From Rhizobium sp. CSW-27 (GTDB taxonomy: Bacteria; Pseudomonadota; Alphaproteobacteria; Rhizobiales; Rhizobiaceae), in the NCBI RefSeq assembly GCF_018760785.1, contig NZ_JAHHZO010000020.1, forward strand, positions 1 through 64,000: 64,000 nucleotides of DNA, written 5' to 3'. The translations under genes were made by a program, and so were the position numbers. Of the stretch, positions 7,773 to 15,537 are shown piece after piece. The notes beneath the pieces were generated by a model. It did not search any database. It saw only the letters and a program-made list of their open reading frames with translations, and was not told where the DNA came from. The number at the start of each line of letters is the position of its first letter. Position 1 is the first letter of the stretch.

Positions 7773-7975
7773 GCTCGGATCGATCGGCGCCAGTCCGAGA
7801 TCCGAGAAGGACAATGAAGAACATCGGAGCTTTCAGCATAGCGCCGCCCCTCCTTCAGGGGCGGGAAAGCGGGAATTCTCGACACGGTTTTGACGGATGA
7901 AGGGAAGCCGCAGGAGGCTTAGCATAGCGCCGCGAAGCGGAAGCCGGGACCGACTTACCCCGCCAAAACCGTTCC
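7773..7975 (+). repeat. 203-bp direct repeat, copy 1
   Basis: This segment recurs at 19410-19612 (offset 11637) with no indels and about six substitutions. Within it are a perfect hairpin (CCGCCCCT 7844-7851 with AGGGGCGG 7857-7864), a second small hairpin AAGCC/GGCTT near 7905-7921, a CCGC-GAA-GCGG hairpin, and a long-range inverted repeat (7884-7896 with 7960-7972, one mismatch). The string AGCATAGCGCCGC occurs twice inside the unit. It lies 78 nt upstream of the PIN-domain gene. Function unknown; it could be a structured RNA, a small mobile repeat or a recombination border. Confidence 0.85.
7814..7900 (+). CDS. possible 28-residue peptide inside repeat copy 1
   Basis: ATG at 7814 preceded by GAGAAGG opens a 28-codon frame beginning MKNIGAFSIAPPLLQ and ending RHGFDG before TGA. 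The other copy (19451-19537) encodes the identical peptide. The only two substitutions inside the frame are a synonymous Leu codon change and TGA to TAA, and the ribosome-site substitutions keep a purine-rich site. This is suggestive of translation, but the same bases also form hairpins, so conservation could be structural. The peptide has no known family that I recognise and no signal peptide. Confidence 0.35.
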   Translation: MKNIGAFSIAPPLLQGRESGNSRHGFDG

Positions 7976-8052
7976 TTCGGAAATCGCAAAAAGCTATAAC
8001 GTCAGGCACAGCATGATTTCCCGATTAACTCCATAAACCGGCGCCCCATTCA

Positions 8053-9084
8053 ATGTTGCATCTGCTGATCGATACATGCGTATGGCTCGACCTCTCCAAG
8101 GATTACAGGTCGCAGCCACTTATCAACGCCCTCGAAGACCTGGTCGCAGCGAATGAAATCAGGCTCATCGTTCCCCAGATCGTCGTCGATGAATTTTTGA
8201 GGAACAAGAGCCGCGTCATTGCTGAAGCGCAGCGCAGCCTGCAATCTCATTTCAGACTGGTCCGCGAAGCGGTGAACCAGTTCGGGGCTGAAGAAATCAA
8301 AGCCCCCACCCTGCAGGGCCTTAACGAGGTCGATCACAAGATCGCCACCGGGACTGACGCTGTCCTGAGTGCCGTGGAAGCGATCGAAAAGCTGCTGCTT
8401 GCGCGAAACCCGGTCCTGACCACCGACACGATCAAGGGGCGTGTGACGGACAGGGCGCTTGCCAATCTGGCGCCCTACCACCGGTCTAAAAACAGCGTCG
8501 GCGACGCTATTCTCATCGAGCTATATGCGGACGCTGTCGCGCCCCCGGCCGATGACGACACACGCTTTGGATTTGTCACCCATAACATCAAAGACTTTAG
8601 TGATCCGAACGGCGATCGCCGGCTGCCGCATCCGGATCTGCTGCCACTCTTTGCGCCGCCGAAATCCAGCTACTGGGTTTCGCTGCTCGATACGCTGAAG
8701 GATCTCGATCCGGATCTGCTCGAAGATCACGACGCTGAATTCAATTATTCGCCGCAGTTCCGGAGACTGTCGGAGATCCTTGAGGCCGAGCACCTGCTAT
8801 TCCGCCAGGTCTGGTATAACCGGCACTGGAACCTCCGGACGGAAATTGAAAGAGGCACGCACTATGTGGTGCCGGAATCCGAATATTCCCGGGCGCCCTA
8901 TCGTCAGAATCAAACGCTCGACACGGTATGGGCCGGCGCGCTTGCGGCAGCGAAAAGCACGGAAGATGAGGTCGGAATCGACAATCTAGGCCCGTGGGAC
9001 GATTTCGAGTGGGGGATGATCAACGGAAAGCTATCCGCCCTGCGTTGGGTCATTGGCGACGACTGGGACATGCTTGATACCTAG
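8053..9084 (+). CDS. PIN-domain (DUF4935-like) protein, putative RNase
   Basis: A 343-residue protein with a PIN-like nuclease domain over the first ~185 residues. Acidic residues sit at the expected places: LLIDTCVWLDL (start), VVDEFLRNK, SVGDAILIEL and FVTHNIKDFSD. The layout fits the DUF4935 branch of PIN proteins, with a long helical insertion between the second and third motif. The C-terminal half (about 200-343) has no recognisable domain. PIN domains cleave RNA in a metal-dependent way; many are toxins or defence effectors. No obvious antitoxin precedes it; the partner may be the next gene, 27 nt downstream on the same strand. The start has no clear ribosome site, so the 5' end is less certain. 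Confidence 0.7.
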   Translation: MLHLLIDTCVWLDLSKDYRSQPLINALEDLVAANEIRLIVPQIVVDEFLRNKSRVIAEAQRSLQSHFRLVREAVNQFGAEEIKAPTLQGLNEVDHKIATGTDAVLSAVEAIEKLLLARNPVLTTDTIKGRVTDRALANLAPYHRSKNSVGDAILIELYADAVAPPADDDTRFGFVTHNIKDFSDPNGDRRLPHPDLLPLFAPPKSSYWVSLLDTLKDLDPDLLEDHDAEFNYSPQFRRLSEILEAEHLLFRQVWYNRHWNLRTEIERGTHYVVPESEYSRAPYRQNQTLDTVWAGALAAAKSTEDEVGIDNLGPWDDFEWGMINGKLSALRWVIGDDWDMLDT

Positions 9085-9111
9085 ACGCCATCAAAAGCTA
9101 TGGAGAGATCA

Positions 9112-9732
9112 ATGACGATCGACAAAGCCGAAGCCGCACGCCGGCAGCTTGAAACAGCCATTGACCTCTATTTCGACAATGCCGATAGCCTGTCAGTGCA
9201 TACGCTCGGCTTTGCAAGCCTGAAGGTTCTTTTCGACCTTTACCCGCACCGTAATCAGGACGGTTTTGCTGCTCAGCTCGATGGGATCATAAAAAAAGAG
9301 GGCTGGAAAGCCATGTCCGGCGTCGCGAACTTTCTGAAGCACGCTGATCGCGACCCGGATGCGCTGCTGGCGCCGCACCATCCCCAGCAGGCCATGTTTG
9401 TCATTGGCCTGGCAACCCTGCTATATCGCCGCATCATCGGCGATCTTTCACTTAAAATGCGGGCCTTTGATTACTGGGTGGAGGAGTTGGGGTATGAGGA
9501 GCTGGGCATCGAAGAACTCGATACCAACCCGGACCGGGTTAAAGCCTTTGCAGATCACCGGGCGAAAATTCGTGCGCTCCCGCATGCCGAGATGATGACG
9601 ATCGGGAAAGGCCAGTATCAGTTTTTCCTGGATAATTTCGAGAGGTTGCAGGAAGTGGCACGTCAGGCTGAGGGGGATGGTGTGTCATTGACGGGGTTGC
9701 TGGATCAGCAAATTGGGTCAACTCGCCGATAA
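9112..9732 (+). CDS. conserved hypothetical protein downstream of the PIN gene
   Basis: A 206-residue soluble, mostly helical protein starting MTIDKAEAARRQLETAIDLYF. It has an SVHTLGFASLKVLFDLYPHR segment and a VANFLKHADRDPDALL motif typical of a hypothetical family seen in Rhizobiales and other bacteria; I know no function for it. The ATG at 9112 is preferred over 9100 because GGAGAGATC precedes it. It probably forms a two-gene operon with the PIN-domain gene (27-nt gap), so a partner or regulatory role is possible. It converges on the Abi-like gene, whose end is 7 nt away. Confidence 0.6.
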   Translation: MTIDKAEAARRQLETAIDLYFDNADSLSVHTLGFASLKVLFDLYPHRNQDGFAAQLDGIIKKEGWKAMSGVANFLKHADRDPDALLAPHHPQQAMFVIGLATLLYRRIIGDLSLKMRAFDYWVEELGYEELGIEELDTNPDRVKAFADHRAKIRALPHAEMMTIGKGQYQFFLDNFERLQEVARQAEGDGVSLTGLLDQQIGSTRR

Positions 9733-9739
9733 TCGACGT

Positions 9740-10465
9740 TCAGCTGCTCGTGGTGAGGGGTGCATCTACGGCCGCTTCCTCAGTCTTCTTTTCCTTGGGT
9801 GGCTGATACAGCTCGATCGGCGACTGCGGATACACCTGAGGAAAGCGGCAGTGCGCCTGACACCATTCAGCGGCAGGGGGCGAAAGCCAGCTGGTCATTT
9901 CCAGCATGCTTTCATGACGCTTTGGCAGATTCCACATGATGATCGGCTCATGATGCGCGATACGGTTTCGCAGACTGCGGATCTGCGCAAGCGGGCCTGA
10001 AAAATCCTTCCTTCGCAGCCCCTTTCCATCCGGCCTGCGGCCGATCTTGTGCAGCGTCGTTTGCCACAACGTCTCATAATCCTTGCCGAACATGGCAGTC
10101 CAGAAACTGAAGGTCAGCGCGGCAACGATTCGGCCGGGGGTGGGCTCCTTCCTGTCCTCCTCGATGTCATGGATAGCCTTGGCGAGCTGATCGGGCTGCC
10201 ATTCACCTAGCAGCTGTCCGGTCTCATGGAACCAGCTTTCATTGAATGCCTCGGTCATGACGGCATGAATACGGTTCCGCAGGGCCACTTCCAGCATCTG
10301 AAGCGGCGTATAAAGGCTTTCGGAAATCAGGGTGTTGAGTGTATATAGCTCGATAGCGCGGGTACGGTCGCCCTTTGCCCAGTTCATATAGCGCTCGAAC
10401 CGCTCCAGGGAGAGCGCCATTTCAAGCGCTTCATAGGAAACCGGCTTACCTACCTCCTCTTGCAT
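9740..10465 (-). CDS. Abi-like protein with HEPN RNase motif
   Basis: A 241-residue member of the Abi_2 (AbiD/AbiF-like) family, starting MQEEVGKPVSYEALEMALSLERFERYM. It shows the family signatures LNTLISESLYTPLQMLEVALRNRIHAVM, WFHETG, and near residue 180 IRSLRNRIAHHEPI, which holds the HEPN RNxxxH catalytic motif. Such proteins abort phage infection, probably by RNA cleavage. A GTG start at 10501 would add 12 residues, but the ATG at 10465 has a better-placed GGTGGGG. The C-terminus is a low-complexity Lys/Glu/Thr tail. It faces the PIN operon and may form a small defence cluster with it. Confidence 0.78.
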   Translation of the reverse strand: MQEEVGKPVSYEALEMALSLERFERYMNWAKGDRTRAIELYTLNTLISESLYTPLQMLEVALRNRIHAVMTEAFNESWFHETGQLLGEWQPDQLAKAIHDIEEDRKEPTPGRIVAALTFSFWTAMFGKDYETLWQTTLHKIGRRPDGKGLRRKDFSGPLAQIRSLRNRIAHHEPIIMWNLPKRHESMLEMTSWLSPPAAEWCQAHCRFPQVYPQSPIELYQPPKEKKTEEAAVDAPLTTSS

Positions 10466-10553
10466 TTTTTCCCCACCTGCTTTACATCGGTATTCGTACA
10501 CCCCGGTACCGTCTCTGCCCTAGGCATGCGGCCGGGGTAATTTTTTGCCTGCC

Positions 10554-11039
10554 TCACTTTAGGCCCTTCGGCGTCTGCAGGGCGGCCTTCGCCTCCTTGC
10601 GCTGCTTCTTCTCGGCCGCAAATTCAGGCTCCAGCGCCTGCACCTTCGCAATCAGGCCGTCGAGGTGGTAGATGTTGCTATTCCAGTCCCCTGCAGCCGT
10701 CTTGCGCATCTCACGCTGAATATAGCCGGCCTTTTCTAGGGCGCGGATATTGTTCTGGATGGTCTTTTCGGTGACATCCATCCGCTTTGCCAGTTCCTTC
10801 TTCGCAGGGAACGGCTTGCGGGACGGCTCATGCCAGTAATCCAGCAGCTGAATGATGATATTCATCTGCATTGAGTTGATGCCAAGGCGGCGCTGTGCCT
10901 GGATCAGGATAGAGGGAATGCCGGCATAGCCATGACTATAAATGGCCTTGCCCCAGATACGCTCCGTCGAGGACGGTTTGCGGGCAGCTGGCTTGGGGAA
11001 GTCGATCACTTCTGCTTCAGTAGACTTGGCGCTCATCAT
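10554..11039 (-). CDS. winged-helix DNA-binding protein (HTH_36-like)
   Basis: A 161-residue protein. After a Pro-rich N-terminus comes GYAGIPSILIQAQRRLGINSMQMNIIIQLLDYWHEP, then a winged helix: FPAKKELAKRMDVTEKTIQNNIRALEKAGYIQRE and a wing ending NIYHLDGL. This is the HTH_36/replication-initiator-like fold found in phage and plasmid replication or regulatory proteins. The C-terminus is a Lys/Ala/Glu helix. The ATG has AAGGAG 7-8 nt upstream. A perfect palindrome and other repeats in the upstream region could be its operator. It may be an autoregulator; a replication role is not excluded. Confidence 0.65.
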   Translation of the reverse strand: MMSAKSTEAEVIDFPKPAARKPSSTERIWGKAIYSHGYAGIPSILIQAQRRLGINSMQMNIIIQLLDYWHEPSRKPFPAKKELAKRMDVTEKTIQNNIRALEKAGYIQREMRKTAAGDWNSNIYHLDGLIAKVQALEPEFAAEKKQRKEAKAALQTPKGLK

Positions 11040-11609
11040 TTAAATCTCCTTCATGAAAAGAAGATACGCGGGCCAATACCGGCATTCAATGCTACGGGTT
11101 ATTTGGGGTATGGAAATTGGAGGGGGTACCCGTATACATGCTAATTGTGCTGTATCCCCGTATTGCGCTATAAGATACGCGCTCCTTTAGTGGTAGGATT
11201 TTGCCCCCACGTGGGGTAATTTCCTGCCAGACAGGTGGGTTCGCCAATTTCCGCACCCTCGCATCTGTTTTTTTCAGCACAGACCCCTTTTAGCATGCCG
11301 GCTCACCGATCGAAACGGCGAATATTGGCTGAAACTCAGGTTTCCGTCAGCGAACGCGAATGGGCCTAGACATCAATCATAGGCACAGTGGCGATCTCTT
11401 GCTGCCGGGCAATCAGCTCCAGAAGGAAAGCCGTCGCGGGCTTGCCTTTCAATATCACGGCGCTCTGGCCGTCCGTGTTTCACGCGGGTGGCGCTTTTGG
11501 AAAGTCTGTCATCTTCCAGCAAACATGCTTCCTCCGGGCGCGTGCGAGGCCGCGGGTTCGGGATCACGACGGATAGGCCGCACCCTGCAGGGCAGGGTGC
11601 GGCTGTACA
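11040..11609. other. non-coding region with palindrome and repeated motifs
   Basis: About 570 nt with no convincing gene. The part near the winged-helix gene is AT-rich and repetitive: AAGATACGCG occurs near 11061 and again near 11172; ACGGGTTATTTGGGGTA, GGGGGTACCCGTATAC and GTATCCCCGTAT are related strings; and CCCCACGTGGGG (11205-11216) is a perfect 12-bp palindrome followed by TAATTT, also seen as GGGGTAATTT near 10535. These look like operator sites. The 11280-11570 part shows nothing I can name. Confidence 0.5.
11577..11603 (-). terminator. 12-bp perfect hairpin 3' of the small gene
   Basis: GCCGCACCCTGC (11577-11588) pairs fully with GCAGGGTGCGGC (11592-11603) around a 3-nt loop, 7 nt beyond the stop codon of the next gene on the minus strand. 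There is no T-run, so it may end transcription only weakly or protect the 3' end of the mRNA. Confidence 0.55.
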
Positions 11610-11807
11610 TCACTGAGGCTTGTTGGTGTTTCCGGCCTTGCTGTTGAGCTCGACTTGATAGCTGAACTCGACCTTGGCGATGAGCGGAAGCATCCCGGCG
11701 ATGGAGAACCGGAGTTGCCCCTTATGGGACAACTTCGCGATTTGCCGGTTGATAAACTGGCGAAGGCGACGGCCGGTTTTCTGGCAGAAGGTTACGAGCG
11801 TTTTCAT
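11610..11807 (-). CDS. small basic hypothetical protein
   Basis: A 65-residue protein starting MKTLVTFCQKTGRRLRQFI, basic in the first half (many Arg/Lys) and more hydrophobic after LRFSIAGMLPLIAKVEFSY. I do not recognise a family. The start is supported by an excellent ribosome site (GGAGG 9-13 nt before the ATG), and the gene is followed by a strong hairpin. It is preceded by a 450-nt leader, so it may be controlled post-transcriptionally. Confidence 0.5.
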   Translation of the reverse strand: MKTLVTFCQKTGRRLRQFINRQIAKLSHKGQLRFSIAGMLPLIAKVEFSYQVELNSKAGNTNKPQ

Positions 11808-12265
11808 CAGAGGTTCCTCCTTAGTGGTTGTGCGTAATCGCGAAGCTCGAATACGGCTGGAACCGCCTAGTGCATCGCGTAGTGATCGCAACGGAGCGAA
11901 GCGGAGAGGAGAACCCTTTAGGGTTGCACGCTAAGGCAGGGCCTGCCGTATCGTGTGCAGCATTAGATTGCGTACGGCCACTAAGGAGCGGCCTGAAAAC
12001 GCGGCCTTCGTAGCCCCGGCCGTCGCCTTCGCCTTCAACCGGCAAATCGCGATCCGGCCGCCAGGTCGGATCTCCATCGCCGTGATGCTGCAGCGGTGGG
12101 GGAGCTGACATCGACGCTCTGGCCGGAAACGACAACAAGTCTCAGGGAGCCGCCCCGCTTGCGGGGCGCTTCCGTCGTGAGGGGGAAGGGGAGTTTGAGG
12201 GGAGGGGCCGAAGGGGGCTCCCCTCATTGCGGTCGGGTGCCGCTCGATGCGGCACTCAATCGCTC
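11808..12265 (-). other. non-coding leader between rcgR and the small gene
   Basis: About 460 nt without a supportable gene. Just 3' of rcgR lies a G-rich hairpin (GAGGGGAG 12197-12204 with CTCCCCTC 12218-12225), preceded by GGGGAGTTTGAG. This resembles the hairpin region at 4972-5007, where the paired bases differ on both sides. The rest is GC-rich leader sequence for the gene ending at 11610. Confidence 0.45.
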
Positions 12266-13288
12266 CTAAGCCTGAGTGGCGCCGCGCTTGCGTAGCAGAA
12301 ACCGCTTCAAGCTCCATCCGGCCCGCAAGATGTAGGGTGGAAGCGCCAAGGAGTAGTGCCCGCAATTCAGCCATAGCACGCTCACTGTGGCTCCGGCATT
12401 CTTCAGCCGTCTTAGCAACCGTTCGGAAAGGTCCGGCAAAACAACCGTGTCCCTCGATGCCAGGATGACATGAAGTTCGAGGCTTGGCCGCGCCAGCCTG
12501 TCTGCATGGTTCTCGAGATTGAGCGGTGCCCACGCTCTCTGCAGTTGGGCAAGCGAAAGATGCGGCTCGAGGCTTGCCCGGATCGATCTGGTTGCGCGAC
12601 CGGTCCAAACCATTTCGGCAAGACTTCCTGCCGTGAGGAAGAGCGACGCCCGTGAAACGGCGGGCTCATGTGCCGCGACCAGTCCGGCTATCCAGGAACC
12701 AAGGCTCATCCCGAGAACGGAAACATCCCGATAACCCTCGCGCTTCAGCCAACGAATGAGCTTGCGCCCATCCCATACAGCCTGTCTGACGGCTTGCATT
12801 GTGCGGCTGAGATTGGCGCTGAGCATGTAATCCGCATAAAGCGAGCCGGGCCGCTTGCGCTCCAGGTGGTAGGGCATGGCGATCTCGATGACCGTGATGC
12901 CTTGCCAGGATAGGAACCCGGCAATCTGCCGGTTCCGACTCGTCGCGTTCCAGTGATGGAAGATTACCACCGCCTGATCGCGTTTTCCGCTTTCGGTGAT
13001 CCTGGCCCACACGATGTTGTTTTCAGCAACATCGGTTGCAACGTCTGAAGGGAATTTCAGCCAGCCATCCCGCAGCTCAAAGGCTTGCTCGGTTGAATCG
13101 GGCGGCTCAAAAAAGTCCGGATCAGCGGCGGCCGTTTCCGCGAGAACACAGAATTCCTCTACCGTTTCAGCCGCCCCCATGCCGGGGAATGCACTATCCG
13201 CGTCCAGAATGAGGTCCGTGGTCTTCTTGGCCTCTTCGCCGCGTTGGGCTCGGCCCTCGTCCCAACGATCCAGCCATTTATGAAACAT
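12266..13288 (-). CDS. rcgR: RcgR-like alpha/beta hydrolase (putative quorum-lactone hydrolase)
   Basis: A 340-residue cytoplasmic alpha/beta hydrolase. The nucleophile elbow is VLGMSLGSWIAG (GxSxG, about residue 198); an early strand AVVIFHHWNATSRN is followed by ITVIEIAMPYHLERKRPG, and a late NCGHYSLALPP holds the likely catalytic His. The fold is ABHD18-like. Its pairing with the RcgA-like membrane protein upstream (11-nt overlap) matches the rcgA/rcgR pair described as conjugation regulators on the Rhizobium leguminosarum plasmid pRleVF39b, where RcgR is annotated as a putative lactone hydrolase. It may adjust a signal that controls conjugation by the type IV system at 56-64 kb. The enzymatic substrate is not shown by sequence. 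Confidence 0.7.
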   Translation of the reverse strand: MFHKWLDRWDEGRAQRGEEAKKTTDLILDADSAFPGMGAAETVEEFCVLAETAAADPDFFEPPDSTEQAFELRDGWLKFPSDVATDVAENNIVWARITESGKRDQAVVIFHHWNATSRNRQIAGFLSWQGITVIEIAMPYHLERKRPGSLYADYMLSANLSRTMQAVRQAVWDGRKLIRWLKREGYRDVSVLGMSLGSWIAGLVAAHEPAVSRASLFLTAGSLAEMVWTGRATRSIRASLEPHLSLAQLQRAWAPLNLENHADRLARPSLELHVILASRDTVVLPDLSERLLRRLKNAGATVSVLWLNCGHYSLALPPYILRAGWSLKRFLLRKRGATQA

Positions 13289-14906
13289 GGCTGTCGCCTC
13301 CTATCTGACGGGTGCGCCAAACTGGCCTGAACGCCGGATCGAACAGACCATAGGTCGCGATCAGCCCGGCAACGAGCAGCAAAACCGAGAAGCCATCGAA
13401 TGCGTCGATCAACATGTATGAGACGAACAACAGACCGATCACCGCGGACATCTTCCACAGTGGCGCCCGGAGGCGCCGATCGTCACCCAAGCGGAGTGCC
13501 CCATACAGAAAGACGCTGCAGGTCGAAAGCACGACGAGCAGGCTGCTGTAGTGGGTGGGCATGATGTAATCGAAGCTTCGATCTCCATCGTCGTAATTTG
13601 CCAGCGCAGCCCAGACATCGCGAACCAGCCATGTGACAAAATCGGGGCCTTGCGAAGCGAGATAAGCGCTCTGTGCCTTCATGCAGATGGCGGCAAGGAC
13701 GACGAGGACGGAGCATCTGAAGACCCCCCGCATGATCCGCAAACCGATTTCACTAACATCCGGCCCGTGACCCTGCTCGCGCAGAAGCGTGGTTTCGCGT
13801 TTGAGCTTCCATAAATCATGGAGGATTGTGTGCAGCAGGATCAGGCCGGCGAAGAGAAGATAAAAGCTGACGGACATGTAGAGATAGGCAAGGGCGGTAA
13901 ATACGATTGCCGCTGGCGTCGATAAGATATCGGGCCTGGTGATCCCGATCGTCCCCCAGCTTGGGGCAAAATCCTGCGCTTGCTCAAGCAGAGGGATAAG
14001 CTGCACGCCGATCCATTGCACCACGCCCGCGAACAGAACGCAGATGACGAACACCGCCCAATAGGTGTGGGAGTTGGCTTGCAGATTTCGCGTCCAGGCT
14101 TCGCCGCTTTTCAGGCGATCAACCTCTGCCAAGAGCCGGAGACGGCCATCATGCTTCCAGAAAACCAAAAGCTCGATGACGATGGCAAAGAACAGCGGCA
14201 ACAGCACCATGAACAGGAAGGTCCAGTTCGGAGCCCAGAGGAAACCAACCTGCTTTTCGATGCCGTCTTCCCGCATGTAGGTGATGCTGTGGATGCCGAG
14301 GATGTAGGACAAGAACCCCAAGGCAGAAGAGCCGGCAAATATCGAAGCCGGCAAGTTCAGATCCGACCGTTCAGCAAAAATCGCTTCCGTCTTGATTGCC
14401 AGACCCGATCGCTGCGCCGGAATTGGTCGGAGGTCGACGGATAGCAGTGGCGTCACCTGCACCGAGTCATCGACTGAATCTGGTGGTGGCATGTCGGGCA
14501 CACGAAGGGCAGCGACATTGCCAGATTTCTTCTGCTCGCGTCGCTTGGCCACCAAGCGCGCTTGGGCTGCAGTGAGCTCTTTCAGCCACTCATTCGTTGC
14601 CTCACGGTCGTCGCAACCAAAGATGCGGGCAAGCCAACGAATGTTGGCCGGGCTGATGCCTTTGTCGTTCTCCTGAAACCAGAGCTGGACGGTGCGAAGA
14701 TCCACTCCGACACGGTTGGCGTCGATCTTTGAGATCGCCTCCGCCAGCAGCTCCGGGGTCCACGGGCCTTGGGGAAAACCGTCTTCACCCAACAGGCGTC
14801 CTGCACCCGCAGCAGCCATTTTCTTGAACAGTTCCTTGAAATCGCTTGCATCAGCAGGGGGCGGAACAAAAATCTTACCGTTTTTTTCCAATGACTTACA
14901 GCCCAA
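13278..14906 (-). CDS. rcgA: RcgA-like membrane protein with N-terminal HTH-like domain
   Basis: Up to 542 residues. Residues ~30-125 are soluble and contain an HTH-like segment: LRTVQLWFQENDKGISPANIRWLARIF. From about residue 185 onward there are at least eight hydrophobic segments, for example WTFLFMVLLPLFFAIVIELL and AAIVFTALAYLYMSVSFYLL, so it is a polytopic inner-membrane protein. With the overlapping hydrolase gene it matches the rhizobial rcgA-rcgR pair. It could sense a signal or a membrane state and act on transcription or transport. The listed start is TTG with no clear ribosome site; an internal ATG at residue 31 is an alternative. Confidence 0.68.
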   Translation of the reverse strand: MGCKSLEKNGKIFVPPPADASDFKELFKKMAAAGAGRLLGEDGFPQGPWTPELLAEAISKIDANRVGVDLRTVQLWFQENDKGISPANIRWLARIFGCDDREATNEWLKELTAAQARLVAKRREQKKSGNVAALRVPDMPPPDSVDDSVQVTPLLSVDLRPIPAQRSGLAIKTEAIFAERSDLNLPASIFAGSSALGFLSYILGIHSITYMREDGIEKQVGFLWAPNWTFLFMVLLPLFFAIVIELLVFWKHDGRLRLLAEVDRLKSGEAWTRNLQANSHTYWAVFVICVLFAGVVQWIGVQLIPLLEQAQDFAPSWGTIGITRPDILSTPAAIVFTALAYLYMSVSFYLLFAGLILLHTILHDLWKLKRETTLLREQGHGPDVSEIGLRIMRGVFRCSVLVVLAAICMKAQSAYLASQGPDFVTWLVRDVWAALANYDDGDRSFDYIMPTHYSSLLVVLSTCSVFLYGALRLGDDRRLRAPLWKMSAVIGLLFVSYMLIDAFDGFSVLLLVAGLIATYGLFDPAFRPVWRTRQIGGDSHVS

Positions 14907-14999
14907 GATTTCGTCTGGTTTCGTATCCTATCGTGCGTTGTGGACGATTTGATGGTCTGAGACGATCCCCAATGCAACTAGATCGGTGAGGCATCCGCC

Positions 15000-15356
15000 A
15001 TGCTACTGTCGTCATCCAGTTCGCGTTCGTCCCCCGAAACAGTTGCGGCTCGATGCAACAAACCGGCACGGGTATTGCCGACGCCCAGGAAAGCGGGAAC
15101 GGAGATCGTAGTCAGTGCGACAAGAGAAGGACCCTCGCTTCGTGAGCTGATCGATCAGCATGCAGCCGCGGTTCAAGAGGGGCGAAAGGAGAAAGCACGC
15201 CGCATGGCACTCCTCAATTACCAGCCGAAAGACGACGGAGAAGCGAAGCTGAAGTTGACCTATCTCGCGGCCTATCTGATCGCGACGAGAGGCACGCTCA
15301 CGGCTCAGGAAATGCAGTCGGTCTCCAACACCACCAGAAACGGGTCAACCGTTTGA
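15000..15356 (+). CDS. small hypothetical protein, paralogue of the 52.2-kb gene
   Basis: 118 residues, low-complexity Ser-rich start and then a helical C-terminal half. The segment KLTYLAAYLIATRGTLTAQEMQSV matches KLLYVAGYLIASKGSLNPEEMELL in the small protein at 52211-52492, so the two are paralogues. Function unknown. It is transcribed divergently from the RcgA-like gene, with about 90 nt between. A G-rich hairpin (GGGAGCC with GGGCTCCC around 15405-15435) follows it. Confidence 0.5.
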   Translation: MLLSSSSSRSSPETVAARCNKPARVLPTPRKAGTEIVVSATREGPSLRELIDQHAAAVQEGRKEKARRMALLNYQPKDDGEAKLKLTYLAAYLIATRGTLTAQEMQSVSNTTRNGSTV

Positions 15357-15537
15357 CGTCCAAATCCTTGCCCCTTCGTCTGCGGTAGCAATCGGGCGGG
15401 AGGGGAGCCGAGGGGAGGGGAATGGGCTCCCTTCGGGCGAACCGCAGCCAGCTCGATGCTGCCAGGTTCGCAACGGCCAAAACGGTGAGGGGGCCGGTAC
15501 TTCCAAACCAGCCCCGCAACAAAGCGTCCGACCATTG

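Noticed and set aside
7773..7975. Retron or group II intron origin for the 203-bp repeat
   Set aside because: No reverse transcriptase gene lies near either copy and the stem layout does not match msr-msd or intron domains V/VI.
11360..11647. Plus-strand frame of 95 codons in the gap before the small basic gene
   Set aside because: No ribosome site, odd Cys/Trp/Arg-rich composition, and it runs through the hairpin and the real minus-strand gene.
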